From contig DKBN01000022.1 of assembly GCA_002451235.1 (NCBI GenBank), forward strand, positions 790 to 26,018: a stretch of DNA of 25,229 nt. Reading direction: 5' to 3'. Made by a program: the position numbers and the translations under genes. Below the pieces are notes generated by a model, which was not told the origin of the DNA, did no database searches, and saw only the letters and a program-made list of their open reading frames with translations. Every line of letters starts with the position of its first letter. Position 1 is the first letter of the stretch. Below, piece by piece: positions 6,882 to 14,423 of the stretch. Source of the stretch: Patescibacteria group bacterium UBA6899 (GTDB lineage Bacteria > Patescibacteriota > Minisyncoccia > Phycocordibacterales > UBA6899).

Positions 6882-7583
6882 ATGAAGGTACATCGATTCT
6901 ACCTTCCGCTACAGCTCGGCGACGCGCTCCAGGTCAAGGATCCCTCATTGGTCCATCAATGGGCAAAGGTCTTGCGTATCCCCGTGGGAAAACCGGTGAG
7001 GATCTTCAACGACATGGGGATTGAGCGCCAGTATCGCATCGCAGGATACGAACGCGATGCTGCATCCCTAGAATTCGACGAAGAGATCATGCCGAAGGTG
7101 CCGGCGTCGGATGTGACTGTCTGCTGGTCGCTATTGAAGAAAGAAAAGAACGAATGGGTGGTGCAGAAGTGCACGGAGATCGGCGCGAAACGATTCGTTC
7201 CGATCATCGCGGAGCGTACCGAGAAGACCGGATTCCCGCTCGAGCGTATGCGTGCGATCGTCATCGAAGCAGCAGAGCAGTGTGGGCGGGCGGACATCCC
7301 TGAGATCGTCGAACCACTCGCGCTCACCGAGGCGCTCGATGAGTTCGGTCCCGCGATGGAGCTTTACGCGTGCGACGAGGGGGGGAGTAACGCTGCTCCT
7401 CACGCCTCGCACGCGGTCGGATTCTTGATTGGCCCGGAGGGGGGATGGACAGAGGGTGAACGGCAAGGATTCTCCGCCCGTGGCATCTCGACGGTCACTC
7501 TCGGCAAGTTCACGTTCCGCGCCGAGACCGCCGTGATCGCAGCGGCGCTCCTCTTTTCTGGAGAGACGACGCGAATGGCATGA
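6882..7583 (+). CDS. rsmE: 16S rRNA (uracil-1498-N3)-methyltransferase RsmE
   Basis: 233 residues, the normal RsmE length. The N-terminal PUA-like domain (~1-70) begins MKVHRFYL and contains HQWAKVLRIPVG. The C-terminal SPOUT methyltransferase domain has the conserved KKEKNEWVVQKCTEIGA segment, the GPEGGWTEGE loop and the knot sequence LGKFTFRAETAVIAAAL that binds S-adenosylmethionine. It methylates N3 of U1498 in helix 44 of 16S rRNA. The start is ATG 6882; the region between 6847 and 6881 has a weak GATAGC (6868-6873) that could be a -10 box. The stop overlaps the next start (ATGA at 7580), so rsmE and the UDG gene form an operon. Confidence 0.95.
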   Translation: MKVHRFYLPLQLGDALQVKDPSLVHQWAKVLRIPVGKPVRIFNDMGIERQYRIAGYERDAASLEFDEEIMPKVPASDVTVCWSLLKKEKNEWVVQKCTEIGAKRFVPIIAERTEKTGFPLERMRAIVIEAAEQCGRADIPEIVEPLALTEALDEFGPAMELYACDEGGSNAAPHASHAVGFLIGPEGGWTEGERQGFSARGISTVTLGKFTFRAETAVIAAALLFSGETTRMA

Positions 7584-8275
7584 AAGAACAAGCGCTGAAA
7601 CGATTGTGCGAATTCATGGTGAAGGACGAGTCATTACCGCTGTTCGGTTTCTCGAATCTCGTATTCGGAGAGGGAGATGCTTCCGCGCGAGTACTTTTCA
7701 TCGGCGAAGCTCCAGGAGCGAACGAAGACAGGGAAGTACGACCGTTCGTCGGTCGTGCCGGCCAATTATTGCGAAGGATGATCCGAGAGATCGGGTGGAC
7801 CGAAGAAGGAGTGTACATCACGAACATCGTGAAACGCCGCCCGCCCGAGAATCGGGACCCGACCCCAGAGGAGATCGCCGCGTATCGACCTTATCTAACG
7901 CGACAGGTCGATATCATCGACCCCGAGGTCATCATCCCCTTGGGGAGATTCTCTATGAACTATTTTCTTCCTGACGCGAAGATCACACGCGATCAAGGGA
8001 AAGAGTTCCATGTTGGAGGAAGGATCGTCGTCCCGCTTTTCCATCCTGCGGCTGCCCTGCGTGCCCCGGAGATGATGCGTCAGTTCGAAGGTAGTTTCCG
8101 AAGGCTGCCGGGTATGATCTCTATAGGTCGGAAGGATGGAGATCCGTTCGGGTTCGAACAAGAAAGCAAAGGAGACTCTGGTGATCGTTCCAATTCTCGC
8201 GGGATCTCCCAGCCAACCATCACGGAAGAAGCAGGCGAAAGGACAAATATCGAACAGGAGTCGTTATTCGCCTGA
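7580..8275 (+). CDS. Family 4 uracil-DNA glycosylase lacking the Fe-S cysteines
   Basis: 231 residues. Motifs of family 4 UDG are intact: VFGEG before the core, GEAPGANED (residues 42-50), PFVGRAGQLL (55-64), VYITNIVK, the NRDPTPEEI segment and LFHPAAALR (154-162). The four cysteines that hold the [4Fe-4S] cluster are all missing: there is no CxxC before VFGEG, the usual KCRPP reads KRRPP (R86), and the usual AACRP reads AAYRP (Y102). The only cysteine is C10. The C-terminal ~50 residues are a hydrophilic tail rich in Ser, Glu, Gln and Asn. It probably removes uracil from DNA without a cluster. The gene overlaps rsmE by four bases. Confidence 0.92.
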   Translation: MKEQALKRLCEFMVKDESLPLFGFSNLVFGEGDASARVLFIGEAPGANEDREVRPFVGRAGQLLRRMIREIGWTEEGVYITNIVKRRPPENRDPTPEEIAAYRPYLTRQVDIIDPEVIIPLGRFSMNYFLPDAKITRDQGKEFHVGGRIVVPLFHPAAALRAPEMMRQFEGSFRRLPGMISIGRKDGDPFGFEQESKGDSGDRSNSRGISQPTITEEAGERTNIEQESLFA

Positions 8276-8303
8276 GGGGATTTCATGATATTATGGTATC
8301 GCT

Positions 8304-8316
8304 TATAAGATATACA
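8304..8316 (+). promoter_or_regulatory. Candidate -10 boxes of mscL
   Basis: TATAAG (8304-8309, with a poor -35 TTTCAT 17 bases upstream) and TATACA (8311-8316, ending eight bases before the ATG at 8324). Either gives a leader of eight bases or fewer, and no ribosome-binding site is visible. Confidence 0.5.
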
Positions 8317-8323
8317 TCACTTT

Positions 8324-8701
8324 ATGAAAGGATTCTTCGATGAATTCAAAGCGTTCGCAATGAAAGGGAACGTCGTCGATCTAGCCGTCGGTGTCATTAT
8401 TGGTGGTGCCTTCGGGGCGATCGTCACCTCCCTCGTAGGAGACATCGTCATGCCTCTCATCGGAGTTGCGACCGGAGGAGTAGATTTCTCGGGGCTCTCA
8501 TTCAAAGTCGAATCAGCGACTGTCGCGTACGGAAAGTTCATCCAAGCGGCGTTCATCTTCATTATCGTCGCCCTCTCTCTCTTCATGGTCATCAAGGCCA
8601 TGAATACGATGAAGAAGAAGGATGAGGCAGCGCCCGCTCCCGCAGAGCCGCCTGCGGACATCAAGCTCCTGACCGAGATCCGCGATCTCTTGAAGAAATA
8701 G
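8324..8701 (+). CDS. mscL: Large-conductance mechanosensitive channel MscL
   Basis: 125 residues, typical MscL length. The N-terminal amphipathic helix MKGFFDEFKAFAMKGN is followed by TM1 with the gate sequence VVDLAVGVIIGGAFGAIVTSLV. A periplasmic loop follows, then TM2 (about residues 68-92) and a cytoplasmic C-terminal helix ending ADIKLLTEIRDLLKK after an Ala/Pro linker. It forms a homopentameric inner-membrane pore that opens under hypo-osmotic tension. It probably has its own promoter directly before the start and is separated from the next gene by a hairpin and a promoter. Confidence 0.97.
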   Translation: MKGFFDEFKAFAMKGNVVDLAVGVIIGGAFGAIVTSLVGDIVMPLIGVATGGVDFSGLSFKVESATVAYGKFIQAAFIFIIVALSLFMVIKAMNTMKKKDEAAPAPAEPPADIKLLTEIRDLLKK

Positions 8702-8709
8702 CCTCGATG

Positions 8710-8729
8710 GAACCGCCGAAAGGCGGTTC
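8710..8729 (+). terminator. Hairpin between mscL and the DedA gene
   Basis: Perfect 8-bp stem GAACCGCC / GGCGGTTC with a GAAA tetraloop. It lacks a T tract (GTGCTATAAT follows), so it is not a textbook terminator; it may stabilise the mscL 3' end or terminate with help. It lies one base upstream of the next gene's extended -10 box. Confidence 0.5.
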
Positions 8730-8730
8730 G

Positions 8731-8739
8731 TGCTATAAT
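8731..8739 (+). promoter_or_regulatory. Extended -10 promoter of the DedA gene
   Basis: Perfect TGCTATAAT. The expected start of transcription near 8746 leaves at most two bases before the ATG at 8748, so the mRNA should be leaderless or nearly so. Confidence 0.75.
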
Positions 8740-8747
8740 CCTCGCGC

Positions 8748-9356
8748 ATGCATCACGTGGTCGCAGAATTGCTCCAGACATACGGCTATTCCGTCCTCTT
8801 TCTCTTTACTCTTATCGAGGGGGAAACGGTCGTCATCTTGGCCGGGTTCGCCGCACATCAACACTACCTGCGCCTCGGAGACGTGATCGTCATAGCGACG
8901 ATCGGCGCCACGCTGGGGGATCAATTCTTCTTTTTGTTCGGAAGGTGGAAGGGAAGGAAATATCTGGAACGGAGGCCGGAAATGGCGCAGAGGATCGCGT
9001 ACGTCGTCCGACTCCTTGGAAAGTATCAGAACCTCTTCATCCTTGGTTCGCGCTTCATGTACGGCTTTCGTATGCTTATCCCGGCTACACTCGGAGCCAC
9101 GAAGATATCATTCAAGCGATTCTTCGTGCTCAATATCCTTGGAGCGGCGCTATGGTCGATCTTGTTCGCGAACGTCGGTTTCTTGTTCGGTGATGCCATC
9201 GAGGCAGCGTTAGGAAAGGTGAAACGATTCGAAGAATGGGTCTTTATCTTGATCATCATCGCCGGGATCGTCGTCGCGCGCATTATGGTCAAGAAACGGG
9301 AACGTGCCAGAGATGATGGGGAGAACGACGTTTCGACCATGAACGACCTGATATAA
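8748..9356 (+). CDS. DedA family (VTT domain) membrane protein
   Basis: 202 residues with several transmembrane or re-entrant segments. Conserved DedA features: an E-G-E segment near the first helix (LIEGETVVILAGF), the GATLGDQFFFLFGRWKGRKYLE region, and the arginine-containing loop GSRFMYGFRMLIPATLGATKISFKRFFVLN, followed by GAALWSILFANVGFLFGDAI. DedA proteins are proton-coupled membrane proteins tied to lipid-carrier (undecaprenyl phosphate or phosphatidylethanolamine) recycling and envelope homeostasis. The highly charged C-terminal tail is cytoplasmic. Its stop TAA lies inside the -10 box of the next gene. The exact lipid substrate is not readable. Confidence 0.93.
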   Translation: MHHVVAELLQTYGYSVLFLFTLIEGETVVILAGFAAHQHYLRLGDVIVIATIGATLGDQFFFLFGRWKGRKYLERRPEMAQRIAYVVRLLGKYQNLFILGSRFMYGFRMLIPATLGATKISFKRFFVLNILGAALWSILFANVGFLFGDAIEAALGKVKRFEEWVFILIIIAGIVVARIMVKKRERARDDGENDVSTMNDLI

Positions 9357-9357
9357 T
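9349..9357 (+). promoter_or_regulatory. Extended -10 promoter of the YjdF-like gene
   Basis: Perfect TGATATAAT that overlaps the stop codon of the DedA gene (TAA 9354-9356). The predicted transcription start coincides with the ATG at 9364, so the message should be fully leaderless. Confidence 0.75.
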
Positions 9358-9363
9358 GCGAGA

Positions 9364-9984
9364 ATGGAGCGTCCAAACAAGTTCGCACTCGTTCTTCTCG
9401 CGGTCTATCTTTCACTCTTCGCTGCCCTCACGATCGCTCCGTATGACCGAATAACCTGGTTCGTTGAGAACGCGACGGTCTGGATCATTGTTGGGACGAT
9501 CGTCGTCCTTTATTGGCGAGGGATCCGATTTACGAACCTCTCATATGCCCTGATGGCAGTCCTAGTGTTCCTTCACACGATCGGGGGGCATTATACATTC
9601 GAGCGCGTTCCATTCGGTTGGGTGACGCACCTCCTCGGGTTCGAACGCAACAATTATGACCGCCTCGCGCATTTCAGTGTCGGGTTCTATGCGTTCCCGA
9701 TCGCGGAATGGCTCGCGACAAAGCGTCTGGTCGCTAATCGATTCATCCTCTTCACGTATCCAATCTTCACGATCGCAACCATCGCGATGAGCTATGAGCT
9801 CGTCGAATGGGTCTATGCCGCGTCCGCAAGCCCGGAAGCGGGGGCAGCATATCTCGGGAGCCAAGGAGATATTTGGGACGCGCAGAAGGATATGCTCTCC
9901 GACACCCTCGGTGCGCTCGCCGCGACCATCGCGTTCTTTCTGGTGCGCACCCCTGATCCGAGCGGACGGCCCCAGTCGACATGA
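9364..9984 (+). CDS. DUF2238 (YjdF family) inner-membrane protein
   Basis: 206 residues with about six hydrophobic helices. It shows the family signatures HTIGGHYTFERVPFG, the RNNYDRLAHFSVGF segment, a YELVEW motif and the QGDIWDAQKDMLSDTLGA signature in the last third. Many conserved polar residues (His, Asp, Glu) sit near the membrane surface, suggesting a binding or catalytic pocket, but the family has no established function that I can state. The start ATG is fixed by the -10 box seven bases upstream. The stop overlaps the following start (ATGA at 9981), linking it to the transpeptidase gene and hinting at an envelope role. Confidence 0.9.
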   Translation: MERPNKFALVLLAVYLSLFAALTIAPYDRITWFVENATVWIIVGTIVVLYWRGIRFTNLSYALMAVLVFLHTIGGHYTFERVPFGWVTHLLGFERNNYDRLAHFSVGFYAFPIAEWLATKRLVANRFILFTYPIFTIATIAMSYELVEWVYAASASPEAGAAYLGSQGDIWDAQKDMLSDTLGALAATIAFFLVRTPDPSGRPQST

Positions 9985-11444
9985 TCGAAGAGAAACGTTC
10001 CCGATACTTCGCGCTTGGTCTCTCGCTCTCCTTCATCGGGTTCATTCTTGCGGCCTCGGTCGTTCCTGCGTTCAGCGTTAGCGGCGCATCGCCGATCGCG
10101 CACGAATCCCTGCAATCACTCTTGTTCCGTGTCTCCAACGAACGGATCGCTCGCGAGCTGGGGATCGCTCCCGAGGGAAAGCTCATCGAGATTGACCTCG
10201 GAGCAATGAAGGTGCGACTTTCCTCCAGTGGCGAAATGCTTCGTACCCTCAACATCCTCTCGCGTGGGAGAGAGGGGACATTCTGGGAAACTCCGCAGGG
10301 AAATTATTCAATAGAGTCAAAACAGCCGAATCACTATTCGTCGATCGGGCATGTATGGATGCCGTATAGCATGCAACTCTTCGGAAATTTTTTTATCCAC
10401 GGCTGGCCATATTACCAGGACGGAACGCCGGTGTCGGCAGGATACTCAGGCGGATGTGTGCGGCTCTCCACCGATGATGCAAAAGAGGTCTATGATTTCG
10501 CTGACGTCGGAACGCCTATCCGCGTCGTTGGTAGTACGAAAGAGCTCGTTGCGACGACAACCTTCCACTATTTCCTGAAGAACGGGGATGAACCGCCACC
10601 AATCTCAGCAAGCGGATTCATTGCGGCGGACCTGGAGAGCGGCGATGTTCTCTGGGCGCATAACGCGACATCGAGCGCCCAGGCGAACGGACTAAGCGCG
10701 CTTCTCTCGGCTCTTGCCGCGGTTGAAACAGTAGACCAATACAAGACGGTGCGTATGAGCGAGCTACTTCTCGGGAAACCGATCCCAAGGAAGGTAGAAG
10801 CAGGGTTCCTCGACGAGGTCCCTATCGGGGCCCTTGTGTACCCACTCCTTTTCAGTGGGAACGATCTGGCGGCGAAGGCATTCGCGGCGGACCATGGCGA
10901 ACGTTCGTTCGTGCGCGCGATGAACGAGAAGGCCGCGGCGATCGGGATGGCTGGAGCGTCGTTCGCAAGCTCGACCGGGAGCGTTTCAAATACATTCTCT
11001 CCGCGTGACGCGTTCATGCTGCTGCGGTATTTGCGAGAGAGCAAACCATTCCTCCTTAATGTCACCCTTCAGGACGACCATGTTGTCAATGAAACGAACG
11101 GAAAGGAGAAATTCCAGTGGGCGAACAAGAATCCATGGCTTCCCGGAGATGCTGGATACCGAGGTGGACTCTTGCCCGAGAGCGCCGGAGGGAAATCGTC
11201 CGCGGCGGCGATCTGGAGCATCCCGCTTTCGGAGTTCGGTGAGCGTCCCATCGCGATCATCGTCCTAGATTCTTCCGATCCGCGTGCAGACATCGAAGCG
11301 ATCAGGGATTTCATCCGCGAACGGTTCATCTATGCTCCCGATGGATCGGATTTTGCTTACGTCATCGAGAGCGGCGACCGGACACCATTCCTCCGCTCCG
11401 CGATGGAAGTGTTAGGTAGGATCTCACGGATGCTCCACGGGTAG
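9981..11444 (+). CDS. L,D-transpeptidase fused to an inactive-looking DD-carboxypeptidase domain
   Basis: 487 residues. A signal anchor (residues ~10-33) leads to a YkuD L,D-transpeptidase domain (~65-185) with an intact catalytic motif: H140 in FFIHGWP and C159 in SGGCVRLS. This would form 3-3 peptidoglycan cross-links outside the membrane. Residues ~210-450 follow the layout of S11 D-alanyl-D-alanine carboxypeptidases (FIAADLESGDVLWAHNA, the SGND motif at 292-295, MNEKAAAIGM, then a C-terminal KTG-like region). However, the SxxK nucleophile motif aligns with NGLS (236-239) and KTG with RGG (394-396). The second half therefore looks like a pseudoenzyme, perhaps a peptidoglycan-binding module. 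A final helix (~468-487) may be amphipathic. Its 3' end overlaps the convergent SGNH gene by 21 bases. Confidence 0.88.
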   Translation: MIEEKRSRYFALGLSLSFIGFILAASVVPAFSVSGASPIAHESLQSLLFRVSNERIARELGIAPEGKLIEIDLGAMKVRLSSSGEMLRTLNILSRGREGTFWETPQGNYSIESKQPNHYSSIGHVWMPYSMQLFGNFFIHGWPYYQDGTPVSAGYSGGCVRLSTDDAKEVYDFADVGTPIRVVGSTKELVATTTFHYFLKNGDEPPPISASGFIAADLESGDVLWAHNATSSAQANGLSALLSALAAVETVDQYKTVRMSELLLGKPIPRKVEAGFLDEVPIGALVYPLLFSGNDLAAKAFAADHGERSFVRAMNEKAAAIGMAGASFASSTGSVSNTFSPRDAFMLLRYLRESKPFLLNVTLQDDHVVNETNGKEKFQWANKNPWLPGDAGYRGGLLPESAGGKSSAAAIWSIPLSEFGERPIAIIVLDSSDPRADIEAIRDFIRERFIYAPDGSDFAYVIESGDRTPFLRSAMEVLGRISRMLHG

Positions 11445-12065
11445 CTTGATCTCCGCCACTACGGAACCCAGAATGGGAGTGATCCGATCGGCGATGCGCG
11501 TGTACCCCTCGCTATTCGGGTGCGCTTCGTCGGAAAGGAGCGCCGGGTCTCTGAGGATCTCCCTCAATATGTCGGGGATATACAGCGTATGACTTTCATC
11601 CGCCAGCCATTGGAAATCACCACTCCACGGGTCGCTCGCGATCCCACCGCGCACTCCGAGGAGGATCACGAATGCACCGCTTCGTTGGATGTCTCCAATG
11701 AGCGTCCGAAGATTGTCGAAGACCTCTTGTTCAGAGATCCCTTGCAAGCGATCGTTCCCGCCGAACTCGACGAGAACAATATCAGGGTTCTGGGCTAAGA
11801 TGACGTTCACTCGTTTGAGCGCATCACGGGTCGTATCTCCCGATACCCCGGCGTTTTCGATGGGAATGCCGAGGCGCTTGGAGATCTGCGCGACGAATCC
11901 TTCCCCGTCTGGTGCACCGACGCCTTGCGTGAGACTATCTCCGAACGCCACGATCCTCCCACCGCGCGGGGGGTAATTGATGTATGAAGGATGCCCCGAA
12001 AGCGACCAGGCGTAGAGTCCCAGGAGAAACGCAAGCCCCGCTGACGCTCCGATCACATATTTCAT
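11424..12065 (-). CDS. SGNH/GDSL-family lipase-esterase (TesA-like), membrane anchored
   Basis: 213 residues. An N-terminal hydrophobic helix (residues ~3-22) probably anchors or exports the protein. The SGNH blocks are complete: GDSLTQG with S44, the glycine in GVSGDTT (G77), GGND with N105, and DEAHP with D179 and H182. This matches the arylesterase/thioesterase I (TesA) group in length and order. It probably hydrolyses ester or thioester bonds outside the membrane, for example on lipids or acylated envelope sugars; the substrate is unknown. It is convergent with the transpeptidase gene, and the two reading frames overlap at their 3' ends. The start ATG is supported by a -10 box just upstream. 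Confidence 0.93.
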   Translation of the reverse strand: MKYVIGASAGLAFLLGLYAWSLSGHPSYINYPPRGGRIVAFGDSLTQGVGAPDGEGFVAQISKRLGIPIENAGVSGDTTRDALKRVNVILAQNPDIVLVEFGGNDRLQGISEQEVFDNLRTLIGDIQRSGAFVILLGVRGGIASDPWSGDFQWLADESHTLYIPDILREILRDPALLSDEAHPNSEGYTRIADRITPILGSVVAEIKLPVEHP

Positions 12066-12073
12066 GGTTTTTC

Positions 12074-12079
12074 AGTATA
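12074..12079 (-). promoter_or_regulatory. -10 box of the SGNH hydrolase gene
   Basis: TATACT on the minus strand, ending eight bases before the ATG whose first base is 12065. Leaderless geometry again; no convincing -35 was found. Confidence 0.55.
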
Positions 12080-12132
12080 ACGCATACGGGAAGAAAACCG
12101 AGGTTCGGGATGCCATATCAACAAACCCAAAC

Positions 12133-12162
12133 TTGCGGGGGAGTCTCTGAAGCCGTATGATA
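12133..12162 (+). promoter_or_regulatory. Promoter of the prodomain-like membrane protein gene
   Basis: TTGCGG (12133-12138), an 18-base spacer and TATGAT (12157-12162). The -10 ends five bases before the ATG at 12168, so the transcript would begin at or within a base of the start codon. The 102-base gap between 12065 and 12168 holds this promoter and the divergent one. Confidence 0.55.
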
Positions 12163-12167
12163 TCGCC

Positions 12168-12677
12168 ATGAACGAGGAGTACCATGAGGAAGCAGTCCCT
12201 GAGGCTGTAGCCACCGAAGAGCAAGGAGCATTGAAACGGACTGCGTATATTGTTCGCATCGCAGGAGTGGTAGTCGTCATCGCCATCGTCGCACTTTTCG
12301 CGCGCAAAGTACTTGCCCCCGAGAAGATGCTCCCTCCCGCTACCCCGCTTCCCCCGGGAGTTCCCGGCAAGGTCGTCGGTTCGGTCGTGCAGGAAGAGGG
12401 CACTGGAAAAGAGTTCATCTCGAATCAGGTCATCATCGGTTTTGCTGCCGGCGTGAGTGAAACGGATGCCGCAGAGCTCATCAAGTCCATCGATGGAACA
12501 GTGCTCGAGCGATTCACCAACGTCCCCCTATTCAAGGTCGAGGTGCCCGACAGCAAGGATGGCTCCATCGCGAAAGGAACCGTCGCCCAACTTCTCAAAG
12601 ATAAGCGTGTCGATGACGCAACACTCAACTATCTCGTCGTGCTCGAGCAATCCGCTACAACGACGCGGACCAAATGA
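12168..12677 (+). CDS. Membrane-anchored protein with a subtilase-prodomain-like domain
   Basis: 169 residues. An acidic cytoplasmic N-terminus (~1-22) precedes a transmembrane helix (~26-46) and a Pro-rich linker (MLPPATPLPPGVPGK). Residues ~80-165 have the look of the N-terminal prodomain found before S8 subtilases such as fervidolysin: NQVIIGFAAGVSETDAAELI, then GGTVLER-like SIDGTVLERF, then VPLFKVEVPD. No protease domain follows in this gene or in the next one. Stand-alone domains of this fold can act as protease inhibitors or assembly modules. The similarity is by eye and moderate. The gene precedes a small membrane protein and murD. Confidence 0.75.
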   Translation: MNEEYHEEAVPEAVATEEQGALKRTAYIVRIAGVVVVIAIVALFARKVLAPEKMLPPATPLPPGVPGKVVGSVVQEEGTGKEFISNQVIIGFAAGVSETDAAELIKSIDGTVLERFTNVPLFKVEVPDSKDGSIAKGTVAQLLKDKRVDDATLNYLVVLEQSATTTRTK

Positions 12678-12690
12678 ACGTAGTGGCTCG

Positions 12691-12936
12691 GTGCTCCTCG
12701 TGCTCGTAATGTCGGCTGCGATCGTCGGCGCGCTATTTTGGGCGTGGTCCCTCGATAAAAAAGCTCGGGAGAATGCACAGCGAGCGATCGATACTTCGGG
12801 CGCGTCCGCCAGCGATACCGATCCATTTGCACACGCGACGGCGAGTGACCCGTACTTTCGTTCGCTTCAGGGAGCCCAGGAGGCGCGGCAGCGTATGAAC
12901 ACGGAAAATGCGAAGATCCAAAAAGAACTCCAATAA
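12691..12936 (+). CDS. Small single-pass membrane protein, unknown
   Basis: About 81 residues if the GTG at 12691 is used; GTG 12700 and ATG 12709 are alternatives and the start is not decided by a ribosome-binding site. An N-terminal transmembrane helix (LVLVMSAAIVGALFWAWSL) is followed by a charged, Ala-rich soluble part with two helical stretches ending in AQEARQRMNTENAKIQKELQ. I recognise no family. It starts 13 bases after the preceding stop and overlaps the murD start by 29 bases, so it probably belongs to the same transcript. The TM segment followed by a plausible amphipathic tail in a region with no other coding frame supports it as a real gene. Confidence 0.6.
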   Translation: MLLVLVMSAAIVGALFWAWSLDKKARENAQRAIDTSGASASDTDPFAHATASDPYFRSLQGAQEARQRMNTENAKIQKELQ

Positions 12937-14422
12937 CGACAAAAGCAGAGCCTCATCCCTCGCGGGCACAAAGACGCTCGTGGTCATATTGGGCGCCCAC
13001 GGCGGTGGGGTCGCGAACGCGAAATGGCTTCTGAAACGTGGTGCGGCCGTAACGGTGACGGATATGCGCAGCGCGAGCGAGCTCTCGCATTCGCTCGCGC
13101 GATTCACCGAAAGGGAGCGGCGCGATATCCGTTTCGTGTTGGGGGGACAGCATGAAGAGGATTTCCGTACAAGCGATCTCATCCTTCTTGGTCCCGGCGT
13201 GCAGAAGCGCAGCTCATGGCGAAAGATCGCATTCGATCTTGGGAAACGAGTGGAGAACGATGCGAGTCTATTCTTCCGCTACGCGAAGCACCCGGTCATC
13301 GCAGTCACTGGGACTCGCGGAAAGACGACGACGACCCAATGGATCACGCAGCTTCTCGCAAGGAAACATCACAACGTGAAAGCGTCGGGGAACACGCCGG
13401 AGAACCCGCTCCTCTCCGAGGTCGATCGCTCGTTCCCATCGGGGGAACCGCACGTCGTAGAGCTTTCCTCCTGGCAATTGGAACTTGCCCCCGTTGCTGG
13501 CCGATCGCCGAAGATCGCGGTCATCACGAACCTCTATCGGGATCATTTGAATACCTACGATGGGATGGAGGATTACGCTGACGCGAAAGCGAATATCTTC
13601 GCACATCAGACCGCCAAAGACTCCCTGATCCTCAATTATGACAACCGTTGGTTCTCATATTTCGCAAAAAAACCGCGCCGCTCGAAGCTCTATGCGTTCT
13701 CGCTCACACGGCTCCCGCGCTCGTACGATGGTGCATACATCGACCGCGGGTACCTCATGTTACGCCTTTTTGGAGAGGACCGGAGAGTTGTTCCGGTACG
13801 CGCGTTCCTACATGAGTACGGAGAGCACAACGTATCGAATCTTCTCGCAGCTGTGCTCGCGGTCGCCTTGTTCGACCCAGCAACGCGGATCACGTCCTCC
13901 GACCTTCGCGCGCTCGTGGGTCCGCGGATGCGCGAAGAGATCGTGTTTCGGGCGCCACGCCTCACTGTTGTCAACGACTCGACCGCAACGACCCCAGATG
14001 GCACGATAGCTGCGATCGAGCGGTTCTCGAAGGAAGGCGAGATCTTTCTTATTTGCGGCGGAACGGACAAAGAGCTCTCATTCGGCGAGCTTGCACGCTT
14101 GGTGAAGAAGCGCGTACCGCCGTCTTCCCTCACACTCCTCAATGGTTCAGCGACCAAGAAACTATCGGCCGCTCTCGCTCGTATAGGCTACAAGGTTTCC
14201 GCGCCACATGAGGATCTTGATGTGTGTGTACGCGAAGCACTCACGCAAAGCAAGAGATCGCGGAAGCGCGCGATCATTCTTTTCTCGCCAGGCGCAGCAA
14301 GTTTTGAAAAGTTCAAACATGAATTCGAACGGGGCGAACGATTCGAAACGCTCGTGAGGAAGATGCAGACGGAAAATGAACGACGGAGGGGTAAGGGAAA
14401 GGCGCGGGTAAACGCGCCTTAG
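12908..14422 (+). CDS. murD: UDP-N-acetylmuramoylalanine--D-glutamate ligase MurD
   Basis: 504 residues, slightly longer than typical MurD (~440-460) because of a basic N-terminal extension (~22 residues) and a basic C-terminal tail. The Rossmann-like N-domain begins at VVILGAHGGGVANAKWLL and includes LILLGPGV. The central ATP domain has GTRGKTTTT (P-loop, residues 135-143), the MurD-type ELSSWQLE and ITNLYRDHLNTYDGMEDYADAKANIF. Later come HNVSNLLAA, NDSTATTPDGTIAAI, ICGGTDKE and LFSPGAASFEKFKHEFERGERF, all MurD-like. It adds D-glutamate to UDP-MurNAc-L-Ala in the cytoplasm, showing that the organism builds peptidoglycan. The start at 12908 lies inside the preceding small gene; the next ATG would remove the nucleotide-binding loop, so 12908 is favoured. 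Confidence 0.93.
   Translation: MRRSKKNSNNDKSRASSLAGTKTLVVILGAHGGGVANAKWLLKRGAAVTVTDMRSASELSHSLARFTERERRDIRFVLGGQHEEDFRTSDLILLGPGVQKRSSWRKIAFDLGKRVENDASLFFRYAKHPVIAVTGTRGKTTTTQWITQLLARKHHNVKASGNTPENPLLSEVDRSFPSGEPHVVELSSWQLELAPVAGRSPKIAVITNLYRDHLNTYDGMEDYADAKANIFAHQTAKDSLILNYDNRWFSYFAKKPRRSKLYAFSLTRLPRSYDGAYIDRGYLMLRLFGEDRRVVPVRAFLHEYGEHNVSNLLAAVLAVALFDPATRITSSDLRALVGPRMREEIVFRAPRLTVVNDSTATTPDGTIAAIERFSKEGEIFLICGGTDKELSFGELARLVKKRVPPSSLTLLNGSATKKLSAALARIGYKVSAPHEDLDVCVREALTQSKRSRKRAIILFSPGAASFEKFKHEFERGERFETLVRKMQTENERRRGKGKARVNAP
14399..14420 (+). other. Hairpin spanning the end of murD
   Basis: Perfect 8-bp stem AAGGCGCG / CGCGCCTT with loop GGTAAA, covering the last murD codons up to the T of the stop codon. 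No T tract follows, so it is not a standard terminator. Confidence 0.4.
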
Positions 14423-14423
14423 G

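Noticed and set aside
8710..8729. mscL hairpin as a standard Rho-independent terminator
   Set aside because: There is no T tract after the stem; it is listed only as a hairpin with moderate confidence.
12674..12709. ATG at 12674 as the start of the small membrane protein
   Set aside because: It is in another frame and stops after 11 codons; the membrane-protein frame must start at 12691, 12700 or 12709.
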